Shown here: positions 22,789 through 36,066 of the stretch, piece after piece | Position numbering within the stretch: the first letter of the stretch is position 1 | How the letters are laid out: each line of letters opens with the position of its first letter | Assembly: GCA_025506515.1 (NCBI GenBank) | Contig: CM046444.1 | Coordinates: 76,317,533 to 76,381,532 of the forward strand | DNA length: 64,000 bases | Source of the DNA: Flaveria trinervia | Taxonomy: Eukaryota > Streptophyta > Magnoliopsida > Asterales > Asteraceae | Direction: 5' to 3' | Notes under the pieces: generated by a model | The model's input: only the letters and a program-made list of their open reading frames with translations | Databases searched by the model: none | Told to the model about the DNA's origin: nothing | Translations under genes and position numbers: made by a program

Positions 22789-24652
22789 CTATTCATAAAA
22801 ATAAAAAAGATTATGTTAGAATCAACATTATTGACATGAGAATGTGAACAATTGTGAGAATAACCAAAAATCCAACAGTTCATTATTGACCATTACGACA
22901 TGTTTTACCTCGAACACAACGATTTGAGATCAGGATTATGTGTTATTTGATGTTTTGATTTGGTGATTTTTAATGTTTGAGAAAGAGGGAAATATTGTTA
23001 AGTGTGTTTTCTAGGTCTGAAAAAGTGAATAATAAATATTGAAGTCAAAGATCATCATTTATACTCTCTCAAACATATTAAATTAATTTGTTAAATGATG
23101 TGGGACCCTCTATACAATTTAACTTATCCGCAGTTCTTAGTTCTTCCGCAGATCATCTACAGATTCAGTATATCATTTGTGGATGAGTTAAGAAGTTCTC
23201 CTGATGAAGCATAACTTAAATTTTTACCAATCTACGAAATTAGATTATACTTTTTGGAGTATTGGCTCATCCGTAGTTTACCAATCTACAGATAGATAAG
23301 TGTTATTAAATTTCACATTGTTGCTTTCGCTGATGCTAAAGGCATTATAGCTGTGCTCGTGCTTAGGATGCACTGTAGCTTCTGCTCATGCTTGAGATGC
23401 ATGTTTGAAACTTATTTTGTTGTATGATCCTAGTCAACTGCTTAGAGCAATTTATTAATATTGGACCTTGTTGACTTTGTATTCATGACAATTGTGCACA
23501 AGAAGGTTTAAAATTCAATAACTTCATGTATCCAAAACCAAGATAGTAATCAAGTTCCAATTCCTTAATATTGATAATTCATTTGACAATTCAATTGTTA
23601 ACTTATTTTTATGATTCTACTCCCCAAAATTTTTATTAATGATGAATGGATGCATTTATCATAAATTTCTAAAAAGAATATCATGAAAGACATATGTCTA
23701 TCCAAACCAAAATAAATTAAACTAAAAAAATTATAATGAGGACTATGTACAAGCATATATATACACATATAATGGGACCATACTATCATACTAAGCATCT
23801 TCGTGATGAGTTAATTTTATTGAAATGATACCTCATCTTTGATCTAATTGTAAGTATGTTTGTCCACTTAAATCCTTACAAGAGTATTGTATGAACTAGG
23901 CATGTTGTTTATCATGATTTCATGTTTATTAGAGAGTAATGTTATGGGCTTCACCTTCAATTCACTTAAAGTTTGTCCTCCCTTTGTGAATCAAATCATC
24001 ACTCTTGCACACTTACAAACTATGTACATTTAGTTAAAAGATATATCTTGAGATGCATTAGAGATCTTATTAATGAATTGTTGAAAAAGCTCTAGAAATA
24101 ATATACAGTTGATCACATACGATTCTTTTCAGAGCTTAGATATGATCATCATCAGGTCACCAGGTCTTTACTCACATAAGAAAGAGGTGCCTTTAACAAA
24201 GGTCTTTATTTACAGAAAACAAAGAGATGACGAGGATTATAATCTCACCATATGGTTACAAATGTAAACAATGGTGATCATACACCTAGGTCTTTGTTTA
24301 CACAAAACTGAGGGAGTAAGATTTGCAAAGATAGATATTATAAAGTATCGGCACATAGTGTGTTTAAATGTGTGATTTGGTCATATTAGAATATGACTCA
24401 ATTTTGTGTCCTGAAATGAAGTTTCCTATAAAAAAGCACTTTGCATTATGTTAGGCATGCAATAATTGTAGTTTCCATGTCAAGAAGAACCTACTCACAT
24501 ATTAAGTAACTAGATCAAATTTGAATATAATTGAAGAATTCAGGTAGAAGTACAGACATAGTATACTATCATTTCCGAAACATATCTCATCCTAAATCTT
24601 TATGATTTAAACAATGTACAAGGACAGACACATGCTTTTATTTGTTAGTTCA
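22789..24652 (-). repeat. spacer between pol and extra ORF of element D, with TATA and possible leader intron
   Basis: There is no ORF of note in this 1.9 kb. On the minus strand a TATA-like box, GAGTATAAATG, lies at 23066-23056. Downstream is a GT...AG segment, donor GAG/GTAAAACATG at 22908 and acceptor tatttttatgaatag/ATG ending at 22789, which fits a 120-nt leader intron just before the ATG at 22788. Upstream (23122-23300 on +) are ttccgcag/atctacag words also found in this element's LTR (9328-9450). The remainder, 23330-24650, is AT-rich sequence in which I see nothing more. Confidence 0.5.
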
Positions 24653-25958
24653 TTATGATTTATCAAGGTTAATCATGCCCATAGACTCAATTAGAAAATT
24701 AAATCTAACTGAATCAAAGGCTGTAGTAAATAAATGAGCAAGCTGATTTGTTGTATCCACATTGACTAACTTGATCAAACCCTTTCTTATGCAATCTCTC
24801 AGATAATAGTATCGTATTTCAATATACTTTGTATTACTATGTTGCACAGGATTAGCAGTTATAAACATAGCAACTGAATTGTAAACGTAAATTTGAGTTT
24901 GAAGGAAATTGTACCATAATCAAGCAATTGGTTTTGCAAAGGGACTTGCGAGCAACTAGCCGAAGCAACTTTGTACTCAGCCTCAGATGTGGATAGAAAT
25001 ATGTTTGTATCTTGCACTACCATGAAATTAGTCTTGGTCCTATGAATTGACATCCAGCAGTTTTGCATTTTCTGTTGATGTTGCATCCACCATAGTCACT
25101 ATCTGAGTATGAGTAGAGAATAAAATCACCATCTTTGGATACCAAAGACCACGTCCTGGTTTTTCTTTTGAGATATCTGAAGATTCTTTTCATAACATTC
25201 AGATGAGACTTTTTGGATCTGATTAGTACCTAGCAGAAACACATAGAGCAAACATAATCTCAGGTCTACCGGCAGTTAACTACATAAGTGATCCTATCAT
25301 TGCTCAAAATAATCTTTGAACAACAATTTTGTCCTGTAGGATTAGGTACAATCTTTTCAATTATCGAGGCTGGTGTTTTGCACGAAGATGCATCAGCAAG
25401 GTTGTACTTCTTCAATATTTGATGTATGCATTTCTCTTGATTGATGAATATTCCATCTATGTTCTAATGAACTTGTACACCAAAAAGAAAGTTAATTCTC
25501 CCATTGAACTCATCTAAAACTCTAATTTCATCAATTCTTCAAAACTTATACACAATCTCTTGTTGGTTCATCCAAATATAATGTCATCAACATAAATTTG
25601 AACAACTAAGAGATCTTGATGTTCTTGTTTTAGAAAGAGAGTCTGATCAATAGTTCCCATTTTGTATCCACGCTTGAGCAAGAAAGATGATAGTGTTTCA
25701 TACCACTTCCTTGGTGGTTGGTGCAGACCATACAAAACTTTATCAAGTTTGTATACCCTGTGTGGATAGTGAGGATCTTCAAATCTAGGAGGCTGTGATA
25801 CATAGACTTCTTCATCAATTTTACCATATGGGAAGGCACACTTGACGTCCATTTGATAAACAGTGAACTTCTTACATGATGCATATGCTAGGAATACTTT
25901 TATGCCTTCAATTCTTCCCATTGGTGCAAAAACTTCATCATAGTCAATTCCTTCTTCT
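24653..25958 (-). pseudogene. RT and RNase H of copia element D
   Basis: RT reads from about 25958 to 25568 (GRIEGIKVFLAYAS, VYQMDVKCAFPYGKIDEEV) and keeps YVDD in QIYVDDIIFG. The connection region 25560-25090 is frameshifted. RNase H pieces are 25086-24859 (TSEAEYKVASASCSQV) and 24868-24653 (NPVQHSNTKYIEIRYYYL, LFTTAFDS). The N-terminal part of RT and all of integrase are missing: at 25925-26005 RT joins directly to gag-linker sequence, with a 21-bp duplicated segment at the junction. It is non-functional. Confidence 0.85.
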
Positions 25959-27895
25959 TATGTGTATCCTTGTGCAATCAACCTTGCAAAAACTTCATCA
26001 TAGTCGGTCGATGTTTTCACCTTTGGTTTTTGCTTTTTTTGTTGAGGCTTCTTAATTTTTGACTCCTTTTCACAATCAGTAGAATGAGTGTCTGGTTCAG
26101 CTTTATTCGATTGTCTTTCTTTGAGTATTTGTCTTTTTCTTTTTGTTGAAATTAACATTCCAGAGTTGAATGGTTATTTTTATTACAAATAGCACAATGT
26201 TTGTTGAAATAAGAGTCAGACGTCATGTGATTGTTCATATTTCAAATAGAACAGTAACTACTCAAATAACAATATTCAATGTTATTGGTTTTCATCTAAC
26301 ACCATTTGCAATACATCTTATCTGATTCTTTGTCAGAATCGGTTACTATCTTCTTATTTTTTAGTTTTGAAATTGATTTATTTATTGTTGACTATGCCTT
26401 CCGTAGATCATCTACTGAAACGGTATGAACTTCTACTGAAGGTTTCTTCTTCCCCAGATCTTCTACTAAAACAATATGAACTATTGAAGGTTTCTTCTTC
26501 CGTAGATCTTCTACTAAAGAAGGTTTCTTCTTCCGCTGAAGATCAGGTGATAGCTTCTTGTTTTGCTTTTTCCACAGATGATTTGTGTACTTCCTTGGTA
26601 GAAGCATACTTTTCAATTTCTTCATGTGAAGGTTTTTGTTGCTAATGTAGTTCTTGAAGACCTTCATTCAGCTGAGCTATTCTCTTGCAAATAGTCTTCA
26701 ATATGTTTCTTTGTTTTGTAGGATATTGCAACTCTGTTTCTCAAGCACTTTTGGAATGTTTGTTTCAAATACAAAATTCTTACCCTTGTTCAATAGATCA
26801 TCATCATGTTCATCACAATAATCCAACTCATTACACTCATCAATGTCAAATTCTGAATCCTTTTGATTTATCTTTTCTGATTCAGAACACTCTATTTCTT
26901 CACCTTAGTTTATTATGAATATCTTGTTAATTAGAATTAGATTCAAAATTGGTGCTTGGCACAAAATTATTTGAGAAGTTATTTGTCATTGATTCAAGAA
27001 AAGGTGTGTAATTATTGTTTATAGGAGGTGCCAAATCATTATATCCCAACCAAGACATGTTCTTAGATTCAATATGAGAATTTATTAATTTGTCATACTG
27101 CTGAGATGAAAGCTGAAACATCAAAAGTTTCACTTCAGTTGATGCATGATTAGCCATTGATTTAGTTAAGGAAGTGGTCACATGCTCAACTTGAGCCTTT
27201 ACAATGTAATTTTCTAAAACTGTTTTATCTAAATCCTTTTGTAAATAGTTAATTATTATTTGATTTAATCTATGTTCTCTTACATGAGATTCATTCAAAG
27301 TCATAGTTAACTTTGTCTGCCAGTTGAGCATGGACTCTATATCTTTCAACTTCCTCAACACATATTGATGAACATAGCCTATCTCTAACCTTACTAGCCA
27401 TGGGTGGAACTTTGTTTTCCATTTGAGCAATTAAAGCTTGATTTTCATCGAAAACTTCCTTCTCATACATACTCCAGTCACAAGTTCCATCTTGAAGGTT
27501 GATCATGCTAGTTTCTTTGGAGTTATTTGTTCCTGCTAATGTATTAGTGGCTGGTGGGGATGAGTTTGTAAGTTGTGCTTGCCTGAAGGGTCTTTGTGAT
27601 GATGATGTTTGCTGAGACTGATGTTGCTAATGTTGTGCTGGCTTAGGATTTGATTGTTGATTACATTCTCTAGAAAAGTGTCTATAGAGATTGCACTTGA
27701 AGCATCTCACTTTAGACGTATCAACACCAATCTTTGATGATTTACTTGAAGCTGCCAAATTCTTATTTCTTCTAAGATATTGTTTGGCTCTATAAGCAAT
27801 CTTTGCCATTTACCATTGTAAGTCCATCTCCTCTACTATATCTGGATGTAGTACTTCCAAGTCCTGCTGGAAAATATTGGTTGAGGTTAACGAGC
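25959..27895 (-). pseudogene. gag and gag-pol linker remnants of copia element D
   Basis: A zinc knuckle of the CX2CX4HX4C type, CFKCNLYRHFSREC, lies within 27809-27627 and marks the nucleocapsid part of gag. Downstream, 27506-26927 encodes a charged, coiled-coil-like linker (IESMLNWQTKLTMTLNES) that would lead toward protease. 26667-26392 repeats LRKKKPSxVxHxVxVEDL in frame, a short tandem peptide repeat. 26158-25958 is a Lys/Gln-rich tail fused to RT. Gypsy 1 cuts the gene at 27896. I see no protease or integrase domain between these blocks. Confidence 0.65.
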
Positions 27896-29833
27896 TGTAA
27901 CACCCTGTTATTTCTCATAATCACGAAGAAAGAATAAAGTGAAGAAAAAGAAAGAAAAGCTATAAAACCCAAGTTGAGGGGTTAAAAGTGTCAAAAAGGA
28001 CAAAATCTTTGAAATTTTGGTAAATAAAGGTGATGGCTGCCCGTCACCCTCTCTTCACCCATATCAATCGGATTTTAGAGAGAGAAAGTGAAGACAAGGA
28101 GAAACTTTTGGCTCTTTGGAAGAACAAGAAGAAGACTTTGAATTCAAGGTAAGAATTCATGGTTTTAAGATGTTCCTAACTGGCCTTGGTCTCGGTTATA
28201 TACTTATGTGTGTTTGTATGTGTGCGAGTGTGTTTTGGTGGGTTTCAAGGCGGTTGAACTCAATTGCAAACAGGTTTTGAAGAAGTCATAAAGAAAGGTT
28301 GTTAAGGTGAGTTCTAGACCCCCTTTTTACTTGTTTTAAACTGCATTGGGGCTGAAAATACAAATGTGAACGTTTTTATGTAAATGGGTTTCTTACCCAT
28401 ATGTTTATGTGCATGTATTTACGGGTGGGGTTTGATTTTGGGCTATATATGTGTATGATGATGTTATGATCATGTTTCTAAGGCTTAGGATGTGTGATGT
28501 AAGCTTAGAACAGGTTATAAGATGATTAGGAACTAAATTATGATGTTTATGTGTGATTTGGATTGCTTATGTGCCTACTCAGTGGTCCATGCACCTAAAC
28601 AATAGCCCATGCGCCCAACTTAAACAACTGCCTAAGTGTTCCCATGCGCCGGAACCTTATGCGCCCCAACAGTACCCATGCCCCTAGAAATAGGCTGAAA
28701 TTTGCTAAGTGTTCATGCACCTAGGATTTCCATGCGCCTAGGCACTCATGCACGTGCATAGTGCCCATGCACCTAGAATTATCCACAAATGACTAAGTGT
28801 TGCCCATGTGCCCCAATAGTTCTCATGCGCCTGAATAGTGCCCATGCACCTAAAGACTTAGAATATTTTGGAGTTTTCGAGAAAAAGTGAAATGTAGGCA
28901 TTGACTTTTGATGATGTATGGGCTGTGTTATGGCATGTATGATGATTGTTATGTCATGTGTGATGATGCCTCATATAGTGATGTTAGTATGTTTATGTTC
29001 CATGTTATGTATCTTTATCTCCTATGGCTTTACGTGTTATAGTTGGGAAGGAAATGATAACATATTATGTAACGTAAAGTGGAAGATAATGAAAAGAGGA
29101 ACATAATGATAGAATGCATGCAATAATGAAAGAGAAGGCAAAGAAAGGCTTGCAAGCAAAATGTAGGGAGGTGCACGTCTCTAAAATGTCGCTAGCTTAA
29201 CTGTGTGTGGTTTACCTAACCCTTAAGGATACACGCAAGGGTCTAGTCTTTGTGACTAAGTAGTTTTATAGTACATGATTTATAGTGGATACTCACCCCA
29301 GTGCTGGTGTGCGCCATGGTAGTCATTTATGACCTTCGGCCCAGTACCCGCTTTGGGCATACGTGTGGGGTATAGCTCATGTCACTAATCCGGAAAGAGA
29401 TAAAAAATGATGTGATGAACAGTAAAGGAAGATAATGATGAGATTATGTTTTTGTACATATGATATGTGATCATATACGAAAGTATAATATGGTTTGAAA
29501 GAGAGTAAAGTATGTTTTATTTTATAACTAGAACTCACTTTACAACACTCACTTTTATGTGTTTCCATTTGGCAGGTAAAGGTTGCTGAGAATGGCACGA
29601 GGCCGCTACTTGGAATTTTTGGGATGGCATTCTTTTCTATAACGTTTTTGCATTGTAATACCAACGAACGATTTTTTGTAATGAACGATGTATTAATTTG
29701 CAAAAGTGTTTATTTAAAGGAAATGAAATATGTGTTTTAATATTTTCGCTGGAATGTTTTATTAAATTTAATGTAATTATATATTTTATGTGCAATGATT
29801 GATCAGCTGTGAGCGTCCCAGGAATGGATTACA
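27896..29833 (+). repeat. 5' LTR of gypsy 1
   Basis: The LTR is 1,938 bp, TGTAACACCC...GGATTACA, with inverted ends TGTAA/TTACA. It is followed by a PBS two bases later. It carries an array of catgcgcct/catgcaccta words (28571-28856). Similarity to the gypsy 2 LTR (minus) is visible at both ends and in between (aaacccaagt, aaaaggacaaaat). Small ORFs inside are not believed. Confidence 0.88.
28571..28856 (+). repeat. catgcgcc word array in gypsy 1 LTR
   Basis: About fifteen loose copies of cccatgcgcc or ccatgcaccta lie in 286 bp, spaced about 15-25 bp, interleaved with ctaagtgtt. At the comparable place the gypsy 2 LTR has a different word (aaatgcggatgagc) around the same ctaagtg core. Confidence 0.7.
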
Positions 29834-29835
29834 AA

Positions 29836-29853
29836 TTGGTATCAAAGCCAAAG
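29836..29853 (+). other. primer binding site of gypsy 1
   Basis: TTGGTATCAAAGCCAAAG lies two bases after the LTR end. It is like the initiator-tRNA-Met type and nearly identical to the PBS of gypsy 2 (63581-63598). The 330 bp of leader after it hold no ORF. Confidence 0.82.
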
Positions 29854-30185
29854 TTTAAGTGAAATGGGTAAATTTTCAAAAGAAACCTAAACTTAAATTG
29901 AAAATGGGATGAAAAGGGAAGGGATGCTGGTCCGAGTAGCTGCGTGCCATCAGGTATTTTCTTGATGTTAACCGGCATTACGTGTGCATTATATCTAATT
30001 TGTGTGCTTTTAGTAGATTTAGATACTAATATAGTGAGGATGCGAAATGCTTGGGGGATGAAGAGTAAAGTAAGTGGCTAATCAAAACTGGCCACTATAA
30101 TTAGGGACTTACTATACTTGACATAAACTAAGCTATTCCATTGAATGACCATGTTAGTGTTTGAATCTTATAGTGTGTTTAGAGG

Positions 30186-30397
30186 ATGGCTGGTGGCAGA
30201 TCATCGAAGGCTTCACATGGTGGAGGCCGTGGTGCTGAACCAAGGGTCACAAGAGGAAGGCCTAGAGCCAAAGAGTTGGTTCATGAAGAACCCGAGACCC
30301 CTTATCCAGAGGCTAGGGATAAGAGGGCTAACTTAAGAGCCTCGGTGAAGGAGGCTGTTGTTGAAGAGGTGCATGAGGTCATGCTGACGATCTTACA
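30186..30397 (+). pseudogene. gypsy 1 gag, N-terminal fragment
   Basis: The ATG at 30186 gives MAGGRSSKASHGGGRGAEP..., a basic Gly/Arg-rich start, followed by ANLRASVKEAVVEEVHEVM. The same start is found in gypsy 2 gag at 63252-63160. The reading frame is cut after ..MLTILH by copia A at 30398 and resumes at 38424. Confidence 0.82.
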
Positions 30398-31320
30398 TGT
30401 TGGGTTTGCAAGAACATAAAACTAAGTTTAACCCATTAAACTTATTGAAAACGCAGCGGAATAAACATATTATTGACTTACTTATAAGCTGAAATTTTGT
30501 GTTCTTTAGGTTACCATTTGAATGTAAAAAGCAAACCCAAAAAAAGGATCTAAATATGTGAATAAGCAACACATAAAACAAGCATAATAGACAGCCATTA
30601 ACAAGCTGCCAAAACTACCTTTCAGCAGTTGAGAACAATACTTCCAAAAGGGCTGCCAAAAACGTGGATTTATTGAAGATGGAGATGTCAAAATCGGCCA
30701 AGACTCCAAGAAGAGGAGGTCCTCAAGCTAGTATACCCAAAGCTTGTATGCAATGCACTCTTCTTGCTAGGAGAACAACACCAAAGTTCCTCAAAAACCC
30801 CTTCTTTCTTGCTGGAACCGTAAGTATTAGAGAGAGAGAGCTATGAGAAAATGTTGAATTTCTTTGAAAATGAGAGAGCAAAGAGTGTATATCTAAAATT
30901 GGATTAAAGAAAGCAAAGTATCTCATTGGGGTGGGGGGGCGGCGAAAAAGGGTCAAAGGCAAGTTCCCCCCAAAACCATTAATCAATTTATAATAGTCCT
31001 TGAAAGTTTATACAATTAACATTTAATTGTATAACTTATACACTCTTTTATTAGTTAATGTTATCTAACTAACTTAAATAACAATATGTAATATTCTTGA
31101 ACAAAATATCCTAATAAGTTGTTCCATCTCACATGCAACTTATTTCGAAAACCCATTTTCTAAATTTGGTGTTATTATTTAATCACATGATCATATCATC
31201 AATTGAATAATTGTTAGTGATTGCAAAGCTTGTTATTGGTATAACCCGACTTGGATCATGATACTAACCGCATCAATGTTCTATGTGTCTTGGGCATATA
31301 GAATCTAACAATCTCCCACT
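30398..31320 (-). repeat. 3' LTR of copia A
   Basis: On the minus strand it starts TGTTAGATTC after the PPT gcaagtgggagat (31333-31321) and ends AAACCCAACA at 30398. It pairs with 37502-38423. A small indel cluster near 30840-30870 distinguishes the two. Confidence 0.93.
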
Positions 31321-32084
31321 TGCACCAGATTCATAGAAGATTGATGCAAGTAGTAAATACCGCCTAATAACGGTTTACTACCCTTAATACGCATGACTTA
31401 TAGCCATTCAATAACATCATCCCTTTCAAGTACCCTACTTGAAATGATTAGGTGAATTAATCAGCTATCCTTTTGTTACAGATGTCATGTTAAATCCAAG
31501 ACATAGAGTGATCATTCCTTGTTGATTTAACTTATCAAGCCTTAGACATCTAACTCTCAACAAATAAGAGGAACAAATTCCATCTTGACTACATACGTTT
31601 CTCACAACACCTCGTGTCACACCTGAACATACCCTTATGTGATGTCCACTATTTCAGGACAGTGAAGAACAAGTTCAAGGTATGATACTTGGTGAATATC
31701 AAAACCCAATATGTATCTCAGGTCGGAGGATATCAAATGATATTTGCCTTTACTCAAATTTACTTATGATGAATCAATAAGATTCCATGTAGTAAAATTT
31801 GAGATGCGGGTTAGTCCAATATTTGTATCCCACAAATATCTATGAACCTTGGTAGCAACCCATTGCTCTATATTCATCCTTATGAATATCAACCAATCCA
31901 AGTTCATAATAATCTTACCCTCACACTTGTTCCCACAAGTATGAACGACTACGGACATTTAGAGTAAACAATTTACTCATGGATTAACATGCTAAATTGG
32001 AACATTAATTGAAACACTATAACCAAATAATTTTATTCAAATAATAAAGAGTTCCACATATCCAAATACAAAATTTACAGATCA

Positions 32085-35000
32085 AATCCAATCACTAGAA
32101 TATCGAAGTCCCATGGCACAAGTATGACCTTCATGCTTTGCCTTTTCAAGGAGCTTCGTGAGAGGATCCGCAATGTTCTGATCCGTGTGAACTTTGCGAA
32201 TACAATCTTTCCTTTTTCAAGTTCATCTTGTATGTAGTTGAATCTCCGCTCAATGTGCCTGTCTTTTGATGAGCACGAGGTTCCTTGATTTGAGCAATCG
32301 CACCCTCGTTATCACAAAGATCTCTAGGGGGTCCTGAATGGAAGGGACAACCCCAAATCGGCAATGAATTTTTTAACCATGCAGCTTCTTGAGCTGCCAA
32401 TAAGGCGGCGACGTATTCTGATTTGTAGTTGATAGATCACCACATCCTGTTTCGAGCTTTCCATGAGACCGCACCTCCATTCAAATGAAAATATATCCGT
32501 TTGTGACCGAGAATCATCACAATTGGTTTGGAAACTCGCATTCGTGTAACCTTTTACAACGAGTTCCTCATCACCAGATCCATTGATTAAGAACATATCT
32601 TTTGTCCTCCTTAGGTATTTAAGTATGTTCTTAACAGCCATCCAATGACTGTGTCTAGGATTTTGCTCGTAACGGCTTGTCATGCTTAAGGCGCATGACA
32701 CGTCCGGTCGAGTGCATATCATCGCATACATGATGGATCCAATAGCAGATGCGTATGAGATTGCCTTCATTTTATCTTGCTCATCCTTTGAGCTAGGACA
32801 TTGAGTCGTACTCAATATCGTTCCTCTTTGAATAGGCATGGTACCTTTCTTAGAGTTCTCCATCTTGAACCTTTTCAAGATTTTATCAATATATGCACTT
32901 TGATTTAAACCAATCAACCGCCTTGATCTATCCCTATAGATCTTTATTCCCAGAATATAGGCAGCTTCACCAAGATCCTTGATGGAAAAACAACTTCGAA
33001 GCCAGGTTTTTACACCTTCCAGGGCTGGAATGTCATTTCCAAATAGTAGTATGTCATCAACATACAATACTAGGAAAGTTATTTGCTCCCACTAGCCTTC
33101 TTATACACACAAGCCTCATCAGCGTTTTTGATGAAGCCAAATTTCTTTACCTCCTCATCAAAACGATGATTCCAGCTTCTCGATGCTTGTTTCAATCCAT
33201 AGATTGATTTCTTTAACTTGCATACTTTATTAGGATGTTTGGATCGACAAAACCTTCAGGCTGAACCATATAAACATCTTCCTCAAGATATCCATTTAGG
33301 AAAGCGGTTTTGACATCCATTTGCCAAATCTCATAATCATAATGAGCAGCTATGGCAAACAATATCCTTATAGACTTTAGCATCGCAACAGGTGAGAAGG
33401 TTTCATCATAATCAACCCCTTGAGTTTGAGTAAAGCCTTTGCTACAAGTCTAGCTTTCTAAGTATCCAAGTTTCCATGCATATCGGTTTTCTTCTTGAAA
33501 ACCCACTTACTCCCAACTACCTTGGAATTAAGAGGTGGTACAACAAGTTCCCAAACTTGATTGTCATACATGGATTGCATCTCAACGTTCATGGCCTCAA
33601 GCCATTTGTCACAATCCAATTGGACACTACATCATGGTATGTGGTTGGTTCATCTGAATCTACCACATAGCATCCATCCATGAAAAATCCGTATCTTTCA
33701 GGTGGATTACTAGTTCTACCACTTCTACAACGTTTTGTGTGTATTGATCAACTGCTTGATCAACTTCAACATCCTCATGTTGAGTGCTAACTTCAACCAA
33801 ACGTGCATCGGGTTGTGGTTCTTGATCCTCCTCAAGATCCACTGTTCTACTGCTAGTTCCTTCCATAAGGAACTTTGCTTCTAAGAACCCCTTTCTGGCA
33901 ACAAACACCTTTTGTTCCAGTGGATCATAGAAATAATATCCCATAGAATCTCTAGGGTATCCAATAAAGATACACTTGGTGGATCGGACTTCCAATTGTT
34001 TGGGGTGGGAGTCTTAACATAAGCCTCACAACCCCAGACCCTTAAGTATGATAGGGATGGAACTCTTCATGCCATATCTCAAAAGGTGTCCTTTCCACCT
34101 TTTTGGTTGGGGCCATATTTAGAATACGGGCCGCAGAGAGCAAAGCGAAACCCCAAAATGATAGAGGTAATGTGCTTCTAGCCATCATAGATCAGACCAT
34201 ATCCAATACGGTTCGATTCCTCCTCTCAGACACACCATTGTGTGTGGTGTTCCAGGTGGAGTGAGTTGTGAGACAATCCCACCACTCCTAAGATGGTCTT
34301 GAAAAGCATCACTGAGGTATTCACCTCCTCTATCGGTGCGGAGAACTTTAATCGACTTGTTGAGTTGATTTTCTACTTCATTCTTGAAGATTTTGAACAT
34401 TTCAAAAGCTTCATCTTTGTGCCTTAATAAGTACACATACCCATAGCGACTATAATCGTCGGTAAAGGTAATGAAGTATCTTTCACCATTCCTAGTCATT
34501 GGTTAAAAGGACCACATACATCCGAATGTATGATTCCTAATAAATCTGTTGCCCTTTCGTTAGTTCCACTAAAGGGTGCCTTAGTCATTTTTCCTTGTAA
34601 ACAAGATTCACATACATCAAATGAATCACATTCATTTGTTTTTAAAAGACCATTCTTTTGAAGTGTTTGTATACGTTTCTTGTTTATATGACCAAGACGA
34701 CAATGCCAAAGATAGGTATCACTTAAATCCAACTTGAGTTTCTTGGTGTTAGTATGGTACAATGAACTATTTAAAGAATTTTCATGAACCAATTCATAAA
34801 TACCATTAATGGTATAACTTTAAAATAGAACATATCATTTAAAGAAACATGAATACATTTTCAATAAAAGATAATACATAATCATAAGTCTTAATTGGGA
34901 TACAAAAATAATGTTCCTAGTCAAACTAGGAGCATACAAAACATTCTTCAAAATAACATCCAAGCCACTTGGAAGTTTAAGATGTAGTCCCCACGAGCTT

Positions 35001-35140
35001 CAACTTGGACTTTGGTTCCATTGCCCATGAAGAGGCTAACATCCCTTGATTGAAGTCCCTACTTCTTTTGAACCCCTACAACAAATTGCAAATATGAGTT
35101 CCACATCCGGTATCTAATACCCATGTGTTTGAAGATGTAA
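32085..35140 (-). pseudogene. copia A pol (PR-IN-RT-RNase H)
   Basis: In minus order: the protease motif VLDTGCGTHIC near 35125 keeps D-T-G. Pre-integrase is 34792-34496 (WHCRLGHINKKR, CESCLQGKM). Integrase spans 34540-33660 (HSDVCGPF, TDRGGEYLSDAF; the Glu motif GVSERRNRT follows a frameshift near 34250). RT is 33640-32900 with YVDD at the start of the 33067 ORF (MYVDDILLFGND). RNase H runs to about 32085 and has lost its first Asp (GYTNASFQT where copia B has MDASFQT). At least six frameshifts or stops are needed to read through. It is non-functional. Confidence 0.92.
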
Positions 35141-36066
35141 CATTAGATCAATATGAATCATGTATGTTGTACCTGAGGTCTGCCCAGCATCCCTCTTGGC
35201 TTTCAACTCCTGGAGATGAACAGGAAAATTTCTTGCCCAATGTCCAATCTCCCCACACTTGAAGCATGGGTCATTGGTAGCAACCTTTTGCTTCTTCTCT
35301 TGTCGTTTGGGTGGCACCCTTGCCACCCCTTTCCCCTTTCCCCAAACGGGTCCCATACCCTTGGCAACCTTTGCCTTGGGTGCGGGATGAGGCCTTTTCT
35401 TGTTCCCTCCTTCATTGATGGTGAGAACGGTTAAAACCCTTTTACCCATGGCTTCCTCGGCCGTTTTTAGCATTGAGTGAAGCTCACCAATGCTTTTGTC
35501 CCAAGCATTCATGTTGTAATTCAACACAAATGTCTCGAACTTCTTGGCAAGGCCATTGAGGATCAAATCCGTGGCCAATTCCTTCGAGACGGACAATTAA
35601 GCCTCTCGAGGCGGTCAATATGACTTTTCATCTTAAGTACATAAGATGAAACAGATTGGTTGTCGTCCATACGACATCCATGGAGTGCTCGAACCGTTTC
35701 GAAGCGCTCAACCCTTGCTTGCGTTTGGAATGTTTCCTTCAGCTGGGTTATCATGTCATATGCTCCGTGATGTTCATACTCTTTTTGGAGATCCGGAGTC
35801 CTGCTCGCTAGCATGAGACAAGACACTTGGACAGAGTCCTCAGTGTACTAGAGCCAATCGTTATAGGCCTCCTCGTCATCCTCAGTAGGTTGATCGGGGA
35901 TAGGGTCGTCTAAAACATATGATCTTCTTTCTTGCTTGAGAACGATTCTCAAGTTTCGATACCAATCAATAAAGTTGTTATGATTTAGACGTTCCTTTTG
36001 GAGGATCGCTCGTAATGATTGGTTTGACGCGGATGAGTTATCGTGATTTTCATTGTTGGTGGCCAT
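35141..36066 (-). pseudogene. copia A gag
   Basis: The ATG at 36066 gives MATNNENHDNSSASNQSLRA, followed by NFIDWYRNLRIVLKQERRSY, a typical copia gag start. Three open blocks (36066-35848, 35826-35563, 35596-35114) make up the capsid part (ELATDLILNGLAKKFETF) and a zinc knuckle, CFKCGEIGHWARNF, whose last Cys is replaced by Phe. A stop near 35846 and a frameshift near 35585 break it. It would package element RNA. Confidence 0.9.

Larger units (their letters stand above)
9067..27895 (-). mobile_element. old minus-strand copia element D, split by element 2 and cut by gypsy 1
   Basis: On the minus strand the order is gag zinc knuckle (27809), linker, RT (25921), RNase H (24868), a 1.9-kb spacer, extra ORF (22788 down to 21963, resuming 12357 to about 9780) and 3' LTR. 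This is the same plan as elements 1 and 2 but a much diverged family. Element 2 sits inside the extra ORF with near-matching flanks. Gypsy 1 begins at 27896 inside D's gag, so D's 5' LTR lies beyond the window or beyond gypsy 1. The integrase is missing. D is the oldest layer of this nest. Confidence 0.75.

Noticed and set aside
23330..24650. Hidden gene or RNA in the element D spacer
   Set aside because: AT-rich, no ORF with recognisable residues and no RNA structure I could support.
28918..29106. Small methionine/cysteine-rich ORF in the gypsy 1 LTR
   Set aside because: It is a low-complexity reading of LTR sequence, not matched by the gypsy 2 LTR.
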